From NCBI GenBank assembly GCA_035629775.1, contig DASPHG010000020.1:1-47280 (forward strand): a DNA stretch of 47,280 bases, given 5' to 3'. Of this stretch, positions 25,342 to 34,845 are shown piece after piece. The stretch's first letter is position 1. Each line of letters begins with the position of its first letter. The notes below the pieces were generated by a model. That model had not been told where the DNA came from, ran no database searches, and saw only the letters and a program-made list of their open reading frames with translations. The translations under genes were made by a program, and so were the position numbers. Source of the DNA: DASPHG01 sp035629775. GTDB lineage: Bacteria > Actinomycetota > Thermoleophilia > Solirubrobacterales > Thermoleophilaceae.

Positions 25342-25913
25342 TCGGCGTCCTCGTGCACCTCGCCGTCGATCTCGAGCAACTCCAGCAAGGGCTCGAGGAC
25401 GCGCCGCTCGACGACCGCGCGGTCGGCCGGGGCCGCGATCGCCTCGATCACGTACTCGATCTCGCCCTTGAACACGTGGACGCTGCGGATCCGCACCGGG
25501 CGCTCCGCGATGACCTGTCGGCCGACGATCTCGATCGCCGGTGAGCCCGCCACACGCGTGACGGCCGACCGCCGCAGCCGGTACTCCGGGTCGCGGTCCT
25601 CGACCGCCTCGACGAGGCGCTCGCGGGCCGCCTCAAGCTCGCCGTCGCCCTCCGGCAGCGGCTCCTCGCGCGGATAGGCCCAGGCGGCGATCACGCTCTC
25701 GCCCGATCTGAGCTCGAACACGGCCGGGGCCTCGCGGCGCCGCAGGCGCCAGTTCTCCGGGTGCTCGACGACCATCCCGACCTGCGCGAAGCTGGAGTCG
25801 GTGAGCCCCGATGGCTCCTGGGTCTCGAACACGGGCGGAGGGTCATCCGGCTGTGCTCCGCAGGCGCCGAGCAGCGGCAGGCAGGCGAACGACAGGAGGG
25901 CGAGCCGGCGCAT
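25338..25913 (-). CDS. Putative lipoprotein of unknown function
   Basis: The 191-residue product has a lipoprotein signal with lipidated C18 (LPLLGAC) and an acidic, Pro-rich linker. A single domain follows: VGMVVEHPENWRLRRREAPAVFEL, then VIAAWAYPREEPLP, IEIVGRQVIAERPVRIRSVHV and a final strand and helix. This looks like the PsbP/LpqN-type fold of extracytoplasmic lipoproteins; the match is by pattern only. The start is ATG at 25913. It overlaps deoB, with which it is likely co-transcribed. Confidence 0.7.
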   Translation of the reverse strand: MRRLALLSFACLPLLGACGAQPDDPPPVFETQEPSGLTDSSFAQVGMVVEHPENWRLRRREAPAVFELRSGESVIAAWAYPREEPLPEGDGELEAARERLVEAVEDRDPEYRLRRSAVTRVAGSPAIEIVGRQVIAERPVRIRSVHVFKGEIEYVIEAIAAPADRAVVERRVLEPLLELLEIDGEVHEDAE

Positions 25914-25986
25914 CGGGGCATTGTTAACGTCGCGGCCCTTGGATGACGCCTCGACCGTTCGCCGGGTCGCCAGAAGGGCGAAGCGG

Positions 25987-26685
25987 GTGTCCCGCCGTGC
26001 CTGGCTGTCGACGGGCAACCACGTGCAGTGCCCCTGCTGCGGGAAAAGCTTCCGCGGCTTCCTGCCCCACGGGGCGTTCAACCGCCCGAACGTGAGGTGC
26101 CCCGCCTGCGGCTCGCACGAGCGCCACCGCCTGCTGTGGCTCTATCTGACGGAGGAGCGGCCCGACCTGCTCGCGCGCTCCCCGCTCCGGCTCCTGCACC
26201 TCGCCCCCGAGCCGATCTTCCAGCGCCTCTTCCGCGGACGCTCGAACGTCGACTACCTGAGCGCCGACCTCGACAGCCCGCTCGCGCAGGACGCGGTCGA
26301 CATCCAGTCCCTGCCCTACCCGGACGGCTCCTTCGACGCCGTCGTCTGCAGCCACGTGCTCGAGCACGTCCCCGACGACCGGCGCGCGATGCGCGAGCTG
26401 CGCCGCGTGCTGCGTCCAGGCGGCTTCGCGATCGTCATGGTGCCGGCCCACGGCGGCCTGGCGGAGACGCTCGAGGATCCTGCGATCACCACCCCGGAGG
26501 AACGGCTCGCAACCTACGGCCAGGCCGACCATCTCCGCCTGTACGGCCGTGACTTCCCCGATCGCCTGCGCGCGTCCGGCTTCGACGTCGAGGTCGAGGA
26601 CTACGGGCATCGCGTCGACCCCGCCGCGTACGAGCGCCACGCCCTCACCGGGGCGCCGATCTACCTCTGCTCACCCGCCGGCTAG
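25987..26685 (+). CDS. Zinc-ribbon SAM-dependent methyltransferase
   Basis: The 232-residue product begins with a four-Cys ribbon (CPCC...CPAC, about 16-43). A class I methyltransferase core follows: LLHLAPEPIFQ in place of the usual glycine-rich motif I, DYLSADLDSP, AVVCSHVLEHVPDD and RVLRPGGFAIVM. Homologues of this shape occur near glycan and surface genes; the acceptor is unknown. GTG at 25987 is preferred because AGAAGG lies nine bases upstream; TTG at 25921 or 25939 would extend it. It ends against xerD, sharing CTAG. Confidence 0.8.
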   Translation: MSRRAWLSTGNHVQCPCCGKSFRGFLPHGAFNRPNVRCPACGSHERHRLLWLYLTEERPDLLARSPLRLLHLAPEPIFQRLFRGRSNVDYLSADLDSPLAQDAVDIQSLPYPDGSFDAVVCSHVLEHVPDDRRAMRELRRVLRPGGFAIVMVPAHGGLAETLEDPAITTPEERLATYGQADHLRLYGRDFPDRLRASGFDVEVEDYGHRVDPAAYERHALTGAPIYLCSPAG

Positions 26686-27620
26686 ACCTTCGCGCGCGGG
26701 TGAGCGCTGAAGTAGACGTCCTTCAGGCGGTCACTCGACAGGTGCGTGTAGAGCTGGGTCGTGGCGACGTCGGCGTGCCCCAGCATCTCCTGCACCGACC
26801 GCAGGTCGCAGCCGCCCGCCAGCAGGTGGGTGGCGAAGGTGTGGCGCAGCGTGTGCGGGCTCATCCGGTCCGCCAGCCCGACGGCGGCCGCGTGCCTGCG
26901 GACGATCTTGTAGAGGCCCTGGCGGGTCAGCGGCCCGCCGCGGAAGTTCACGAACAGATGCGGCTCGGGGCGGCCGCGTACGAGCGCCGGGCGACCCCGC
27001 TCGACATAGACGCGAAGCGCGGCGATCGCCGCCCTCCCGATCGGCACCACCCGGTCCTTCGAGCCCTTCCCGCGGGCACGCAGGACCTGTTCGTCCAGGT
27101 CGATGTCGGTCAGCTCGAGTCCGATCGCCTCGGACGCGCGCAGCCCGCACGCGTACATCAGCTCGAGGAGCGCGCGGTCGCGCAGGGTGGCGGGCTCCGT
27201 GCCGCGCGGCGCGGCCAGCAGCCTGTTGATCTCGTCACGGGACAGGACGCGCGGAAGCTTGCGCCCGCGCCGGGGCGCACTGATCGACGCCGTCGGGTCG
27301 GAGTCGCGGACCCCCTCGCGGCGGAGGTGCCGGTAGAAGGAGCGCAGACATGCGCTCTTGCGGTGGATCGTCGCGGGCGATGCGGGCGGCCGGCCGTTCC
27401 CCTCCGCCAGCCCCGCGACCCACTCGGAGACCTGCGGTCCGGTGACCGTCTCGGCGCTCAACCCCTCGTCGGCCAGCCAGCGACCGAACTGGAACAGGTC
27501 GGTGCGGTAGGCCTCGAGGGTGTTGCGCGACAGGCCGCGCTCGAACTCCAGGTAGCCGAGGAAGTCGAGCACGAGGTGCTCGAAGGGCCGGGCATCGCTT
27601 CGGGGGGCGACGGTCGCCAC
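26682..27620 (-). CDS. xerD: Tyrosine recombinase XerD
   Basis: XerD resolves chromosome dimers at dif with XerC. The 312-residue protein has the N-terminal SAM-like core-binding domain (about 13-100) and the catalytic residues R161 (GLRASE), K185 (KGSKDR), H256 and R259 (HTLRHTF), H282 (LGHADVATT) and Y291. It lies at the end of the pyrG...NUDIX run, which is where Xer genes commonly sit in actinobacteria and Firmicutes; no integrase context is present. The start is GTG at 27620. Confidence 0.93.
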   Translation of the reverse strand: MATVAPRSDARPFEHLVLDFLGYLEFERGLSRNTLEAYRTDLFQFGRWLADEGLSAETVTGPQVSEWVAGLAEGNGRPPASPATIHRKSACLRSFYRHLRREGVRDSDPTASISAPRRGRKLPRVLSRDEINRLLAAPRGTEPATLRDRALLELMYACGLRASEAIGLELTDIDLDEQVLRARGKGSKDRVVPIGRAAIAALRVYVERGRPALVRGRPEPHLFVNFRGGPLTRQGLYKIVRRHAAAVGLADRMSPHTLRHTFATHLLAGGCDLRSVQEMLGHADVATTQLYTHLSSDRLKDVYFSAHPRAKV

Positions 27621-27645
27621 GGGACCGGATTCGCCCGGCCTCGTG

Positions 27646-28185
27646 TCACCCCTGCGCGTGCAAGCGGGATCTCAGAAGCATCAGGCCGACGAGCGTCTTC
27701 CCATCCACCACTCGGTCGATCAGCGCGTCGATCTCCGCCAGCGGGACCGCGTCGACCTCGATCCGTTCGTTCTCCTCCGCCTCGGCGTGCTCGTCCTCGA
27801 GCCCAGTCGCGAGGTAGATCCAGATCCGCTCGTTGGTGAAGCCGACCGACGCGTAGTACGGGCCCTTGAGGAGCTCCCAGTCGCGTGCGGACTTGCCGAT
27901 CTCCTCCGCGAGCTCGCGCTTCGCCGTCGCGAGCGGGTCCTCGCCCTCCACGTCCAGCTTCCCGGCGGGCAGCTCGAGCACCTCCTGCTCGCCCACCGGC
28001 TCCCGCGGCTGGCGCACGAGATACACCCGCTCGCCGTCGTGGGCGACCATCGCGACCGAGCCGGGGTGGCCCACGTACTCGCGCTCGGCCTCTTCGCCGT
28101 CGTCGTCGTAGCGGACCGTGTCCTTGTGGACCGTGACGATCTTGCCCTCGTACACGACGTCGCTCGCGATGCGCTCGAAACCCAC
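27646..28185 (-). CDS. NUDIX hydrolase, ADP-ribose pyrophosphatase-like
   Basis: The 179-residue protein resembles ADP-ribose pyrophosphatases: REYVGHPGSVAMVAHD, EVLELPAGKLDVEGED, then REL-AEEIG. The Nudix box has one residue more than the G-x5-E spacing (G-KLDVEG-E). Substrate is probably a nucleoside diphosphate linked to a sugar. GTG at 28185 has AGGA about 8 bases upstream. It sits between DUF3866 and xerD. Confidence 0.9.
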   Translation of the reverse strand: MGFERIASDVVYEGKIVTVHKDTVRYDDDGEEAEREYVGHPGSVAMVAHDGERVYLVRQPREPVGEQEVLELPAGKLDVEGEDPLATAKRELAEEIGKSARDWELLKGPYYASVGFTNERIWIYLATGLEDEHAEAEENERIEVDAVPLAEIDALIDRVVDGKTLVGLMLLRSRLHAQG

Positions 28186-28195
28186 GGCGGGATTC

Positions 28196-29137
28196 CTACC
28201 CGATCGACGCGGCGAGGACGCGGCCACCGGCCAGCGCCGCCATGAAGAAGACCGGGTCCTCATCGGCTGTGCGGCCCATCGTGGTCGCCGGCAGCCCGCT
28301 AGCGAGGTACCCGGGCAGGTCCTCGTCGCCGGGCTTCGCCAGCACGACCGGCTTCAGCAGCAGGTCGAGCACGGTCCGGGTGTGGTGCGAGACGCCCCAG
28401 TGGCGCGCGCGGCGATCGCCCGAGGACATCCGCGGCACCAGGATCGTCCGGCACCCGAGCGCGAGCGCCGCATGGGCGCTGTCCAGCGCCTGCATCCCGC
28501 CGTGGCCGAGTGCCGTGGCCGACCCGAGGATGCCGGGTCCCGGGCCCACGATCGCCGCGTCCCAGCCGAGCTCGGCAAGCCCGGCGTGGATGCCGCCGAT
28601 CGTCGAGATCGCGTCGTGCTGCCCGCCGAACGCGGGCGACGCGCAGACGTGTCCCGCGAGCAGCCCGCGCTCGAGCAGATCGGCGACCACGCGCGAGTGC
28701 GAGCCGGGGAGCGCCCCGCCGCCGGTCTGGACATAGCCCACGCGCCCGCGATCACGCGCGCCCCACGCCACGCACGGAACCTGGGCGTGGAGCGAGCAGA
28801 CCGCGACCGGCTTCTCGACCGGCAGCTCGAGCTCGGCCGCCTCCACCGGCTCGACCGCGTGCTGGAGGGGCGTGTAGTTCAGCTTCATCACGTGCGCGTC
28901 CGCGATGCCCGTCCCGGCGAGGCCGCGCGTCAGATTCACGTGCACGATGTCGAAGCCCCCGCTGCCGAGCTTCAGCTCGCGCGCGGCCACGTTGACGACC
29001 ACGTCGTCGCCGACCTCGTTCGGCCCGGTGAGCTCCTCGTACGCGATCGCCGGCCGCTCCTCCCCGTCGACCGCGACGGTGATCTGCGGGCCGTCGACGG
29101 CCACGACCGTGCCGCGTCTCAGGGCGAGGCGCTGCAC
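28196..29137 (-). CDS. DUF3866 family protein
   Basis: The 313-residue product matches DUF3866, a conserved family without known function, by its N-terminal LRRGTVVAV, the middle IVHVNLTRGL and C-terminal IVGPGPGILGSATALGHGGM, followed by GCRTILVPRMSSGD. The Gly-rich segment suggests a Rossmann-like nucleotide or phosphate site. No signal or membrane segment is seen. GTG at 29137 is chosen; it overlaps the M20 peptidase gene by 19 bases. It is embedded with NUDIX and xerD. Confidence 0.82.
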   Translation of the reverse strand: MQRLALRRGTVVAVDGPQITVAVDGEERPAIAYEELTGPNEVGDDVVVNVAARELKLGSGGFDIVHVNLTRGLAGTGIADAHVMKLNYTPLQHAVEPVEAAELELPVEKPVAVCSLHAQVPCVAWGARDRGRVGYVQTGGGALPGSHSRVVADLLERGLLAGHVCASPAFGGQHDAISTIGGIHAGLAELGWDAAIVGPGPGILGSATALGHGGMQALDSAHAALALGCRTILVPRMSSGDRRARHWGVSHHTRTVLDLLLKPVVLAKPGDEDLPGYLASGLPATTMGRTADEDPVFFMAALAGGRVLAASIG

Positions 29138-30237
29138 TCGACCAGGGTGAGCGCCACGTCGAGCGCGCCCTCGAGCGCCTCGACGGTGACGAACTCGTCG
29201 GGTTCGTGGTTGTGGGCGGTGCCGTTCGCGACGTTCAGGCACGGCAGCCCCTCCTGATTGAAGACGTTGGCGTCGCTGCCGCCGCCGGTGGTCACGTACC
29301 GCGGCTCGTAGCCGAGCCGTTCGAGCGCCGCGGTCGCGACGGCGGCGGGCGGGGCGGTACGCGGCATCCGGTACGCGCGGAACTGCTCCTCGATCTGCGT
29401 CTCGACATCGCACTCGGCGTCGCTCGCGGCGTCGGTCAAGGCGTCCACCGTCCGCTCGACGAGGCGGCTGGCCTTGTCGGCGTCCACGCTGCGCGCCTCG
29501 ATCTCGAGCCGGCAGCGCTCGGCCACGACGTTGGCCGCCGTGCCGCCCTCGACGCGGCCGACGTTCGCCGTCGTCTCGTCGTCGACCCGCCCGAGCTCCA
29601 TCCGGCCGATGGCGTCGGCCGCGGCGACGATGGCGCTCCGCCCGTCTTCGGGCCTGATCCCTGCATGTGCGGCGCGGCCGTGGAACTCGGCCTCGAGCCG
29701 GAAGTAGCTGGGCGCCGCCAGGATCAGCTCGCCGATCGGCGTCGCATGATCGAAGACGAAGCCGAGGTCGGCCCGCAGCGCGCCGCGGTCGAAGGCCTTC
29801 GCGCCCTGAAGCGCGACCTCCTCGCAGGTGGTGAACAGGAACTCGAGTCCCACGGGCGCGGACCCGTCCGCGAACCGCCGCGCGAGTGCCATGAAGGCCG
29901 CCACCGCCGCCTTGTTGTCGGCGCCGAGGATCGTGTCGAACCGGTTGATGTAGCGGCCCTCGCGCTCCTCCACCTCGATCGGCCCGGTCGCCGGCACGGT
30001 GTCGAGGTGAGCGCAGAACAGCACGGTGGGCGCGCCGTCCGGCCCCGGGATGCGAGCCAGCAGGTTCCCCGCGTCGGACCCCGTCTCGCCGGCGCTGTCG
30101 TCCTCCGTCACCTCGACGCCGAGCGCGCCGGCCACGAAGTCGGCGACGACGCGCTCGCGCCGGGACGGGCTGGGGATCTCACACAGGCGGACGAAGTCCG
30201 CCCGCAGCTGTTCGCGCTCGGCGTCGGTCGCGCGCAA
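29119..30237 (-). CDS. M20-family metallopeptidase (peptidase T/dipeptidase-like)
   Basis: The 372-residue protein shows the M20 metal site: H77 and D79 (AHLDT), D107 (GADNK), the catalytic E139 with E140 (TCEEVA), D in FVFDHATP and a C-terminal His in TAHNHEPDEF. A small dimerisation domain lies between (FHGRAAHAGIRPEDGRSAI). It would hydrolyse small peptides or amide-linked compounds. The start is TTG at 30237, four bases after the pyrG stop; no better start is available. Confidence 0.92.
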   Translation of the reverse strand: MRATDAEREQLRADFVRLCEIPSPSRRERVVADFVAGALGVEVTEDDSAGETGSDAGNLLARIPGPDGAPTVLFCAHLDTVPATGPIEVEEREGRYINRFDTILGADNKAAVAAFMALARRFADGSAPVGLEFLFTTCEEVALQGAKAFDRGALRADLGFVFDHATPIGELILAAPSYFRLEAEFHGRAAHAGIRPEDGRSAIVAAADAIGRMELGRVDDETTANVGRVEGGTAANVVAERCRLEIEARSVDADKASRLVERTVDALTDAASDAECDVETQIEEQFRAYRMPRTAPPAAVATAALERLGYEPRYVTTGGGSDANVFNQEGLPCLNVANGTAHNHEPDEFVTVEALEGALDVALTLVECSASP

Positions 30238-30241
30238 CTAC

Positions 30242-31919
<1,678 letters not shown>

Positions 31920-31927
<8 letters not shown>

Positions 31928-32765
31928 GGCTCCTCCCGAGCGAGTCTAGATGTCGTAGTCCCGGAGTCCGGCCGATCAGGCGGGAGATCGAACGGAATTC
32001 TCCGTAGATGGTGGCTGTTCCGATCACGGCGAGCGCGATCAGCTGGCCGGTCGTGTCCAGGGTCAGGATCAGCCACAGCCCGGCGACAGCGCCGGCCACG
32101 TTCGATCCCGTGTCACCCAGCATCCCCCGCTCGCGCAGGTCGAACGGGAGCAGGACGAGCAGCGGGCCCACGAAGAGCCCGAGGGTCCAGAGCGGGTCGA
32201 GGTCCATCGACCCGAGGGTCAGCGCGACCCCGAGGAGGGCGAGCGCCTTCAGCGAGCGCCCGGGCCGGAGGTCGAGCAGGTTGAAGAAGTTCGTGGCGAG
32301 GACGAGCACGGCCGCCGCGAGCAGGTAGTCGGCCGTGTCGAGCGCGCTCCCGGCCAGCACGAAGAGCGCGAGCCCGGCGGCTCCGGCCGCCTTCAGGAGC
32401 CCCGGCGAGAAGCCCCCCGCCGCCGTCGCGCGCGCGTGGCCGCGCCAGCCGCGTTCGTCGCCCGCGCCGACCATGTCGTCGATCAGGCCGAGGACGGCCA
32501 CGCCGAGCACGTACAGCACGATGCCGACGATCCCCACGGGCGCGCCGATCGGCTCCCACACGTCGCCGTCCGAGGCGTGGTCGACGATCGCGACCGGACC
32601 GAGCGCGATCAGGCTGGCCGCGACGGCAGCGAGGCCGGCCGGGAACGGCACGCTGACCCCGCGGTAGTTCTCAGCGAGGAGCCCGCGCCGCTCGAGCTCC
32701 CGGAGGGCCGCCGGCACCGCCGCGAGCGCGACGACGAGCGAGACCGCGAGCGGGAGTGATGGCAC
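31920..32765 (-). CDS. MraY/WecA-like phosphosugar transferase (GT4 family membrane protein)
   Basis: The 281-residue integral membrane protein has about eight helices and the family acidic motifs: LGLIDDMVGAGDERG, NFFNLLDLRPGRSLK and MLGDTGSN. These are the metal and nucleophile residues of polyprenyl-phosphate N-acetylhexosamine-1-phosphate transferases. It is shorter than MraY (about 360) and lies outside a cell-wall cluster, next to steAB and pyrG, so it is not MraY proper. GTG at 32765 is used; TTG at 32768 is one codon upstream. It overlaps pyrG by eight bases. Confidence 0.82.
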
Positions 32766-32782
32766 CAAGCGACGGTAGCGCC

Positions 32783-33631
32783 CTACTCCGACAGATCAGG
32801 GAGCGCGGCGTCGGCCGTGTCCTTGTAGCCGTAGCTGCCCTCGGGCCGGTCGCCCGTGATCTGGGCGAGCGCCGCCTCCTGGAGCATCAGCACGAGCGCG
32901 AGCCGGCCGGCGCTCACGTCGGCGTTGTCCACGCTGGCCACCACCTGGTCCTCGAACCAGCCGATCTGGGACGGCTCGGTGGCGAGCGCCTCGACGCCGA
33001 CGACGTTCTCGCGGAGCCCCTCGAACAGCCCGGTCTCGAACGCCTCGCGCAGCTCCAGCTCGCGCGCCGCCTCGTCGTCCTCCGGCTCGCCGGGCGGGTG
33101 GCGATAGACGACGACCGCGTCGGCGGTCCCCGTCAGGTCGCCGCTGATCCGGCGCGGCTCCTCCTCGCGCAGCCGTCGGACGCTCACGTCTCCGCGCTCG
33201 AGCAGGGCTCCGAACCGCCGGCCCGCACGTTCGTACCCGCGCGTCCCCCGCGCGTCCGGGAACTCGGGTGGTGCGAGGACGAACGTGCGAACCAGCCCAC
33301 CATCGCCCATCTCGACCGCTTCGTCGACCGCTTCGGCGATGTCGCCGGGAAGCTCGCCGACCGCGACCAACGCCACGCGCGCGCCGCTCAGCCTGCCCTC
33401 GGCCACGAGCGGTGTCGCCTCGTCGATCACCTCCTCGCGCCGCGAGCCGACCGACTGCTCGTCGCGCACCTCCTCGCGCGCCTCCGTCACGTCCTCGCGC
33501 AGCGAGTCGCGCAGGGTGCGGTCGGCATCCGAGACCAGCGAGTCGCCGACCGTGACCCCCAAGACGATGCCGATGCCGAGCGCCAGGAAGACGGCGACCA
33601 GCGAGAGCGCGTGATAGCGGAAGTCGACCAC
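32783..33631 (-). CDS. steB: SteB/MctB-like envelope protein
   Basis: The 282-residue product has a single N-terminal membrane segment (SLVAVFLALGIGIVLG), then a coiled-coil-like charged stretch (about 37-65). An extracytoplasmic domain follows, of the type called copper transporter MctB in mycobacteria. Its tight coupling to steA matches the SteA-SteB pair that acts in cell separation in Corynebacterium. The start is GTG at 33631, three bases after the steA stop. Confidence 0.85.
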   Translation of the reverse strand: MVDFRYHALSLVAVFLALGIGIVLGVTVGDSLVSDADRTLRDSLREDVTEAREEVRDEQSVGSRREEVIDEATPLVAEGRLSGARVALVAVGELPGDIAEAVDEAVEMGDGGLVRTFVLAPPEFPDARGTRGYERAGRRFGALLERGDVSVRRLREEEPRRISGDLTGTADAVVVYRHPPGEPEDDEAARELELREAFETGLFEGLRENVVGVEALATEPSQIGWFEDQVVASVDNADVSAGRLALVLMLQEAALAQITGDRPEGSYGYKDTADAALPDLSE

Positions 33632-33634
33632 GCC

Positions 33635-34828
33635 TTACTCCAACCCGAGCAGGATCTGGATCTTCAGCCAGAGGAGATCGAGGAAGTCGCCGAGGTTGGG
33701 CGAGGCGATCACGATCACGATCAGGGTCGCGAACGCGGCGAGCGCCACGACGGCGATCGGCCCGCCCCCTGCCGACGGTCTGTAGAGGCGACTCACGCCC
33801 TTGGCGTCCACGAGGATCTCGCCGACCCGCAGCCGCGTGAGGAAGGTGGACGACATCCCCTTTCGGTTCTTGTCGAGGAACTCCATCAGGTTGAAGTGGG
33901 AGCCCACCATCACGATCAGCTCAGCGCCCTTCTCCGCCGCGACGAGCATCGCCACGTCCTCGCTCGTCGCGGGCGCGGGCACCACCTTGTACGGAAGGCC
34001 CAGCCGGTCGAGCCGGTCGCGGCCCGGCGCGCGCCCGTCGGGGTAGGCGTGGACCACGAGCTCGGCGCCCGAGCGGAGCGCCAGATCGGAGGCCGAGTCC
34101 ATGTCCCCGACGATCATGTCCGGGTCGAGCCCCTGTTCGATGATGGCGTCGGCGCCGCCATCCACCGCCACGAGCACGGGGCGCTGGTCGCGCACGTACG
34201 GCCTGAGGATCCGCAGGTCCTTCTGGTGGTCGACGCCGCGCACCACGATCAGAGCCGGCCGGTCGCGGAAGCGCGTCTCGAACTCGGGCAGGTCGAGCCG
34301 GCCGCCGAGCAGCTCGCGTTCCTCGCGGATGTGGCTCATCGTGTTCGCGGCGAACGCCTCGAGCGCCTCCCCGAGCTTGAGCCGCTGGCGGTCGTGGGCG
34401 TGGCGGACGGCGTCCAGCTCCTGAACCTCGCCCTGGAAGAGGGGCTCGCCACCCCGGAGGACCGCGCCGCCCCGGACGGTGATCGCGTCGCCGTCCTCCA
34501 GCTCCTCGAAGAGCGGCTGGCCGGGCAGGTCCACCAGATGCACGCCTCCCTCGCCAAGGATCAGCGGGCCGATGTTCGGGTACCGCCCGGTCGAGGAGCT
34601 CGCCGCGTTCAGAACGCAACGCACACCCGTGGCGACCAGGTCCTCCCCCGACACGCGATCGATGTCCTCGTGGTCGATCACCGCGATGTCGCCCGGCTGC
34701 AGGCTCTTCACGAGCCGCTTGGTCCGCTTTCCGAGGCGGGCGGGGCCGGCGAACTCGCGCGGTCCGACCGCGCCGTTCGCGCGCGTGCGCGCACGCTTCG
34801 ATCGGCCGGTCAGCCGGGAAACCGCCAT
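33635..34828 (-). CDS. steA: SteA-like cytokinesis-associated protein
   Basis: The 397-residue protein has a positively charged N-terminus (RLTGRSKRARTR), a conserved PGDIAVIDHEDIDRVSGEDL segment, a thiamin-pyrophosphokinase-like core with the motif DPDMIVGDMDS, and a C-terminal membrane helix (IAVVALAAFATLIVIVIA). In Corynebacterium SteA localises to the division ring with SteB. The ATG at 34828 follows recN closely. Whether the kinase-like site is active is unknown. Confidence 0.88.
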   Translation of the reverse strand: MAVSRLTGRSKRARTRANGAVGPREFAGPARLGKRTKRLVKSLQPGDIAVIDHEDIDRVSGEDLVATGVRCVLNAASSSTGRYPNIGPLILGEGGVHLVDLPGQPLFEELEDGDAITVRGGAVLRGGEPLFQGEVQELDAVRHAHDRQRLKLGEALEAFAANTMSHIREERELLGGRLDLPEFETRFRDRPALIVVRGVDHQKDLRILRPYVRDQRPVLVAVDGGADAIIEQGLDPDMIVGDMDSASDLALRSGAELVVHAYPDGRAPGRDRLDRLGLPYKVVPAPATSEDVAMLVAAEKGAELIVMVGSHFNLMEFLDKNRKGMSSTFLTRLRVGEILVDAKGVSRLYRPSAGGGPIAVVALAAFATLIVIVIASPNLGDFLDLLWLKIQILLGLE

Positions 34829-34845
34829 GTCGCGGAGGGTACGTG

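Noticed and set aside
26682..27620. Tyrosine recombinase as a phage or island integrase
   Set aside because: Size, motifs and position in a housekeeping operon fit XerD; no att repeats or phage genes are near.
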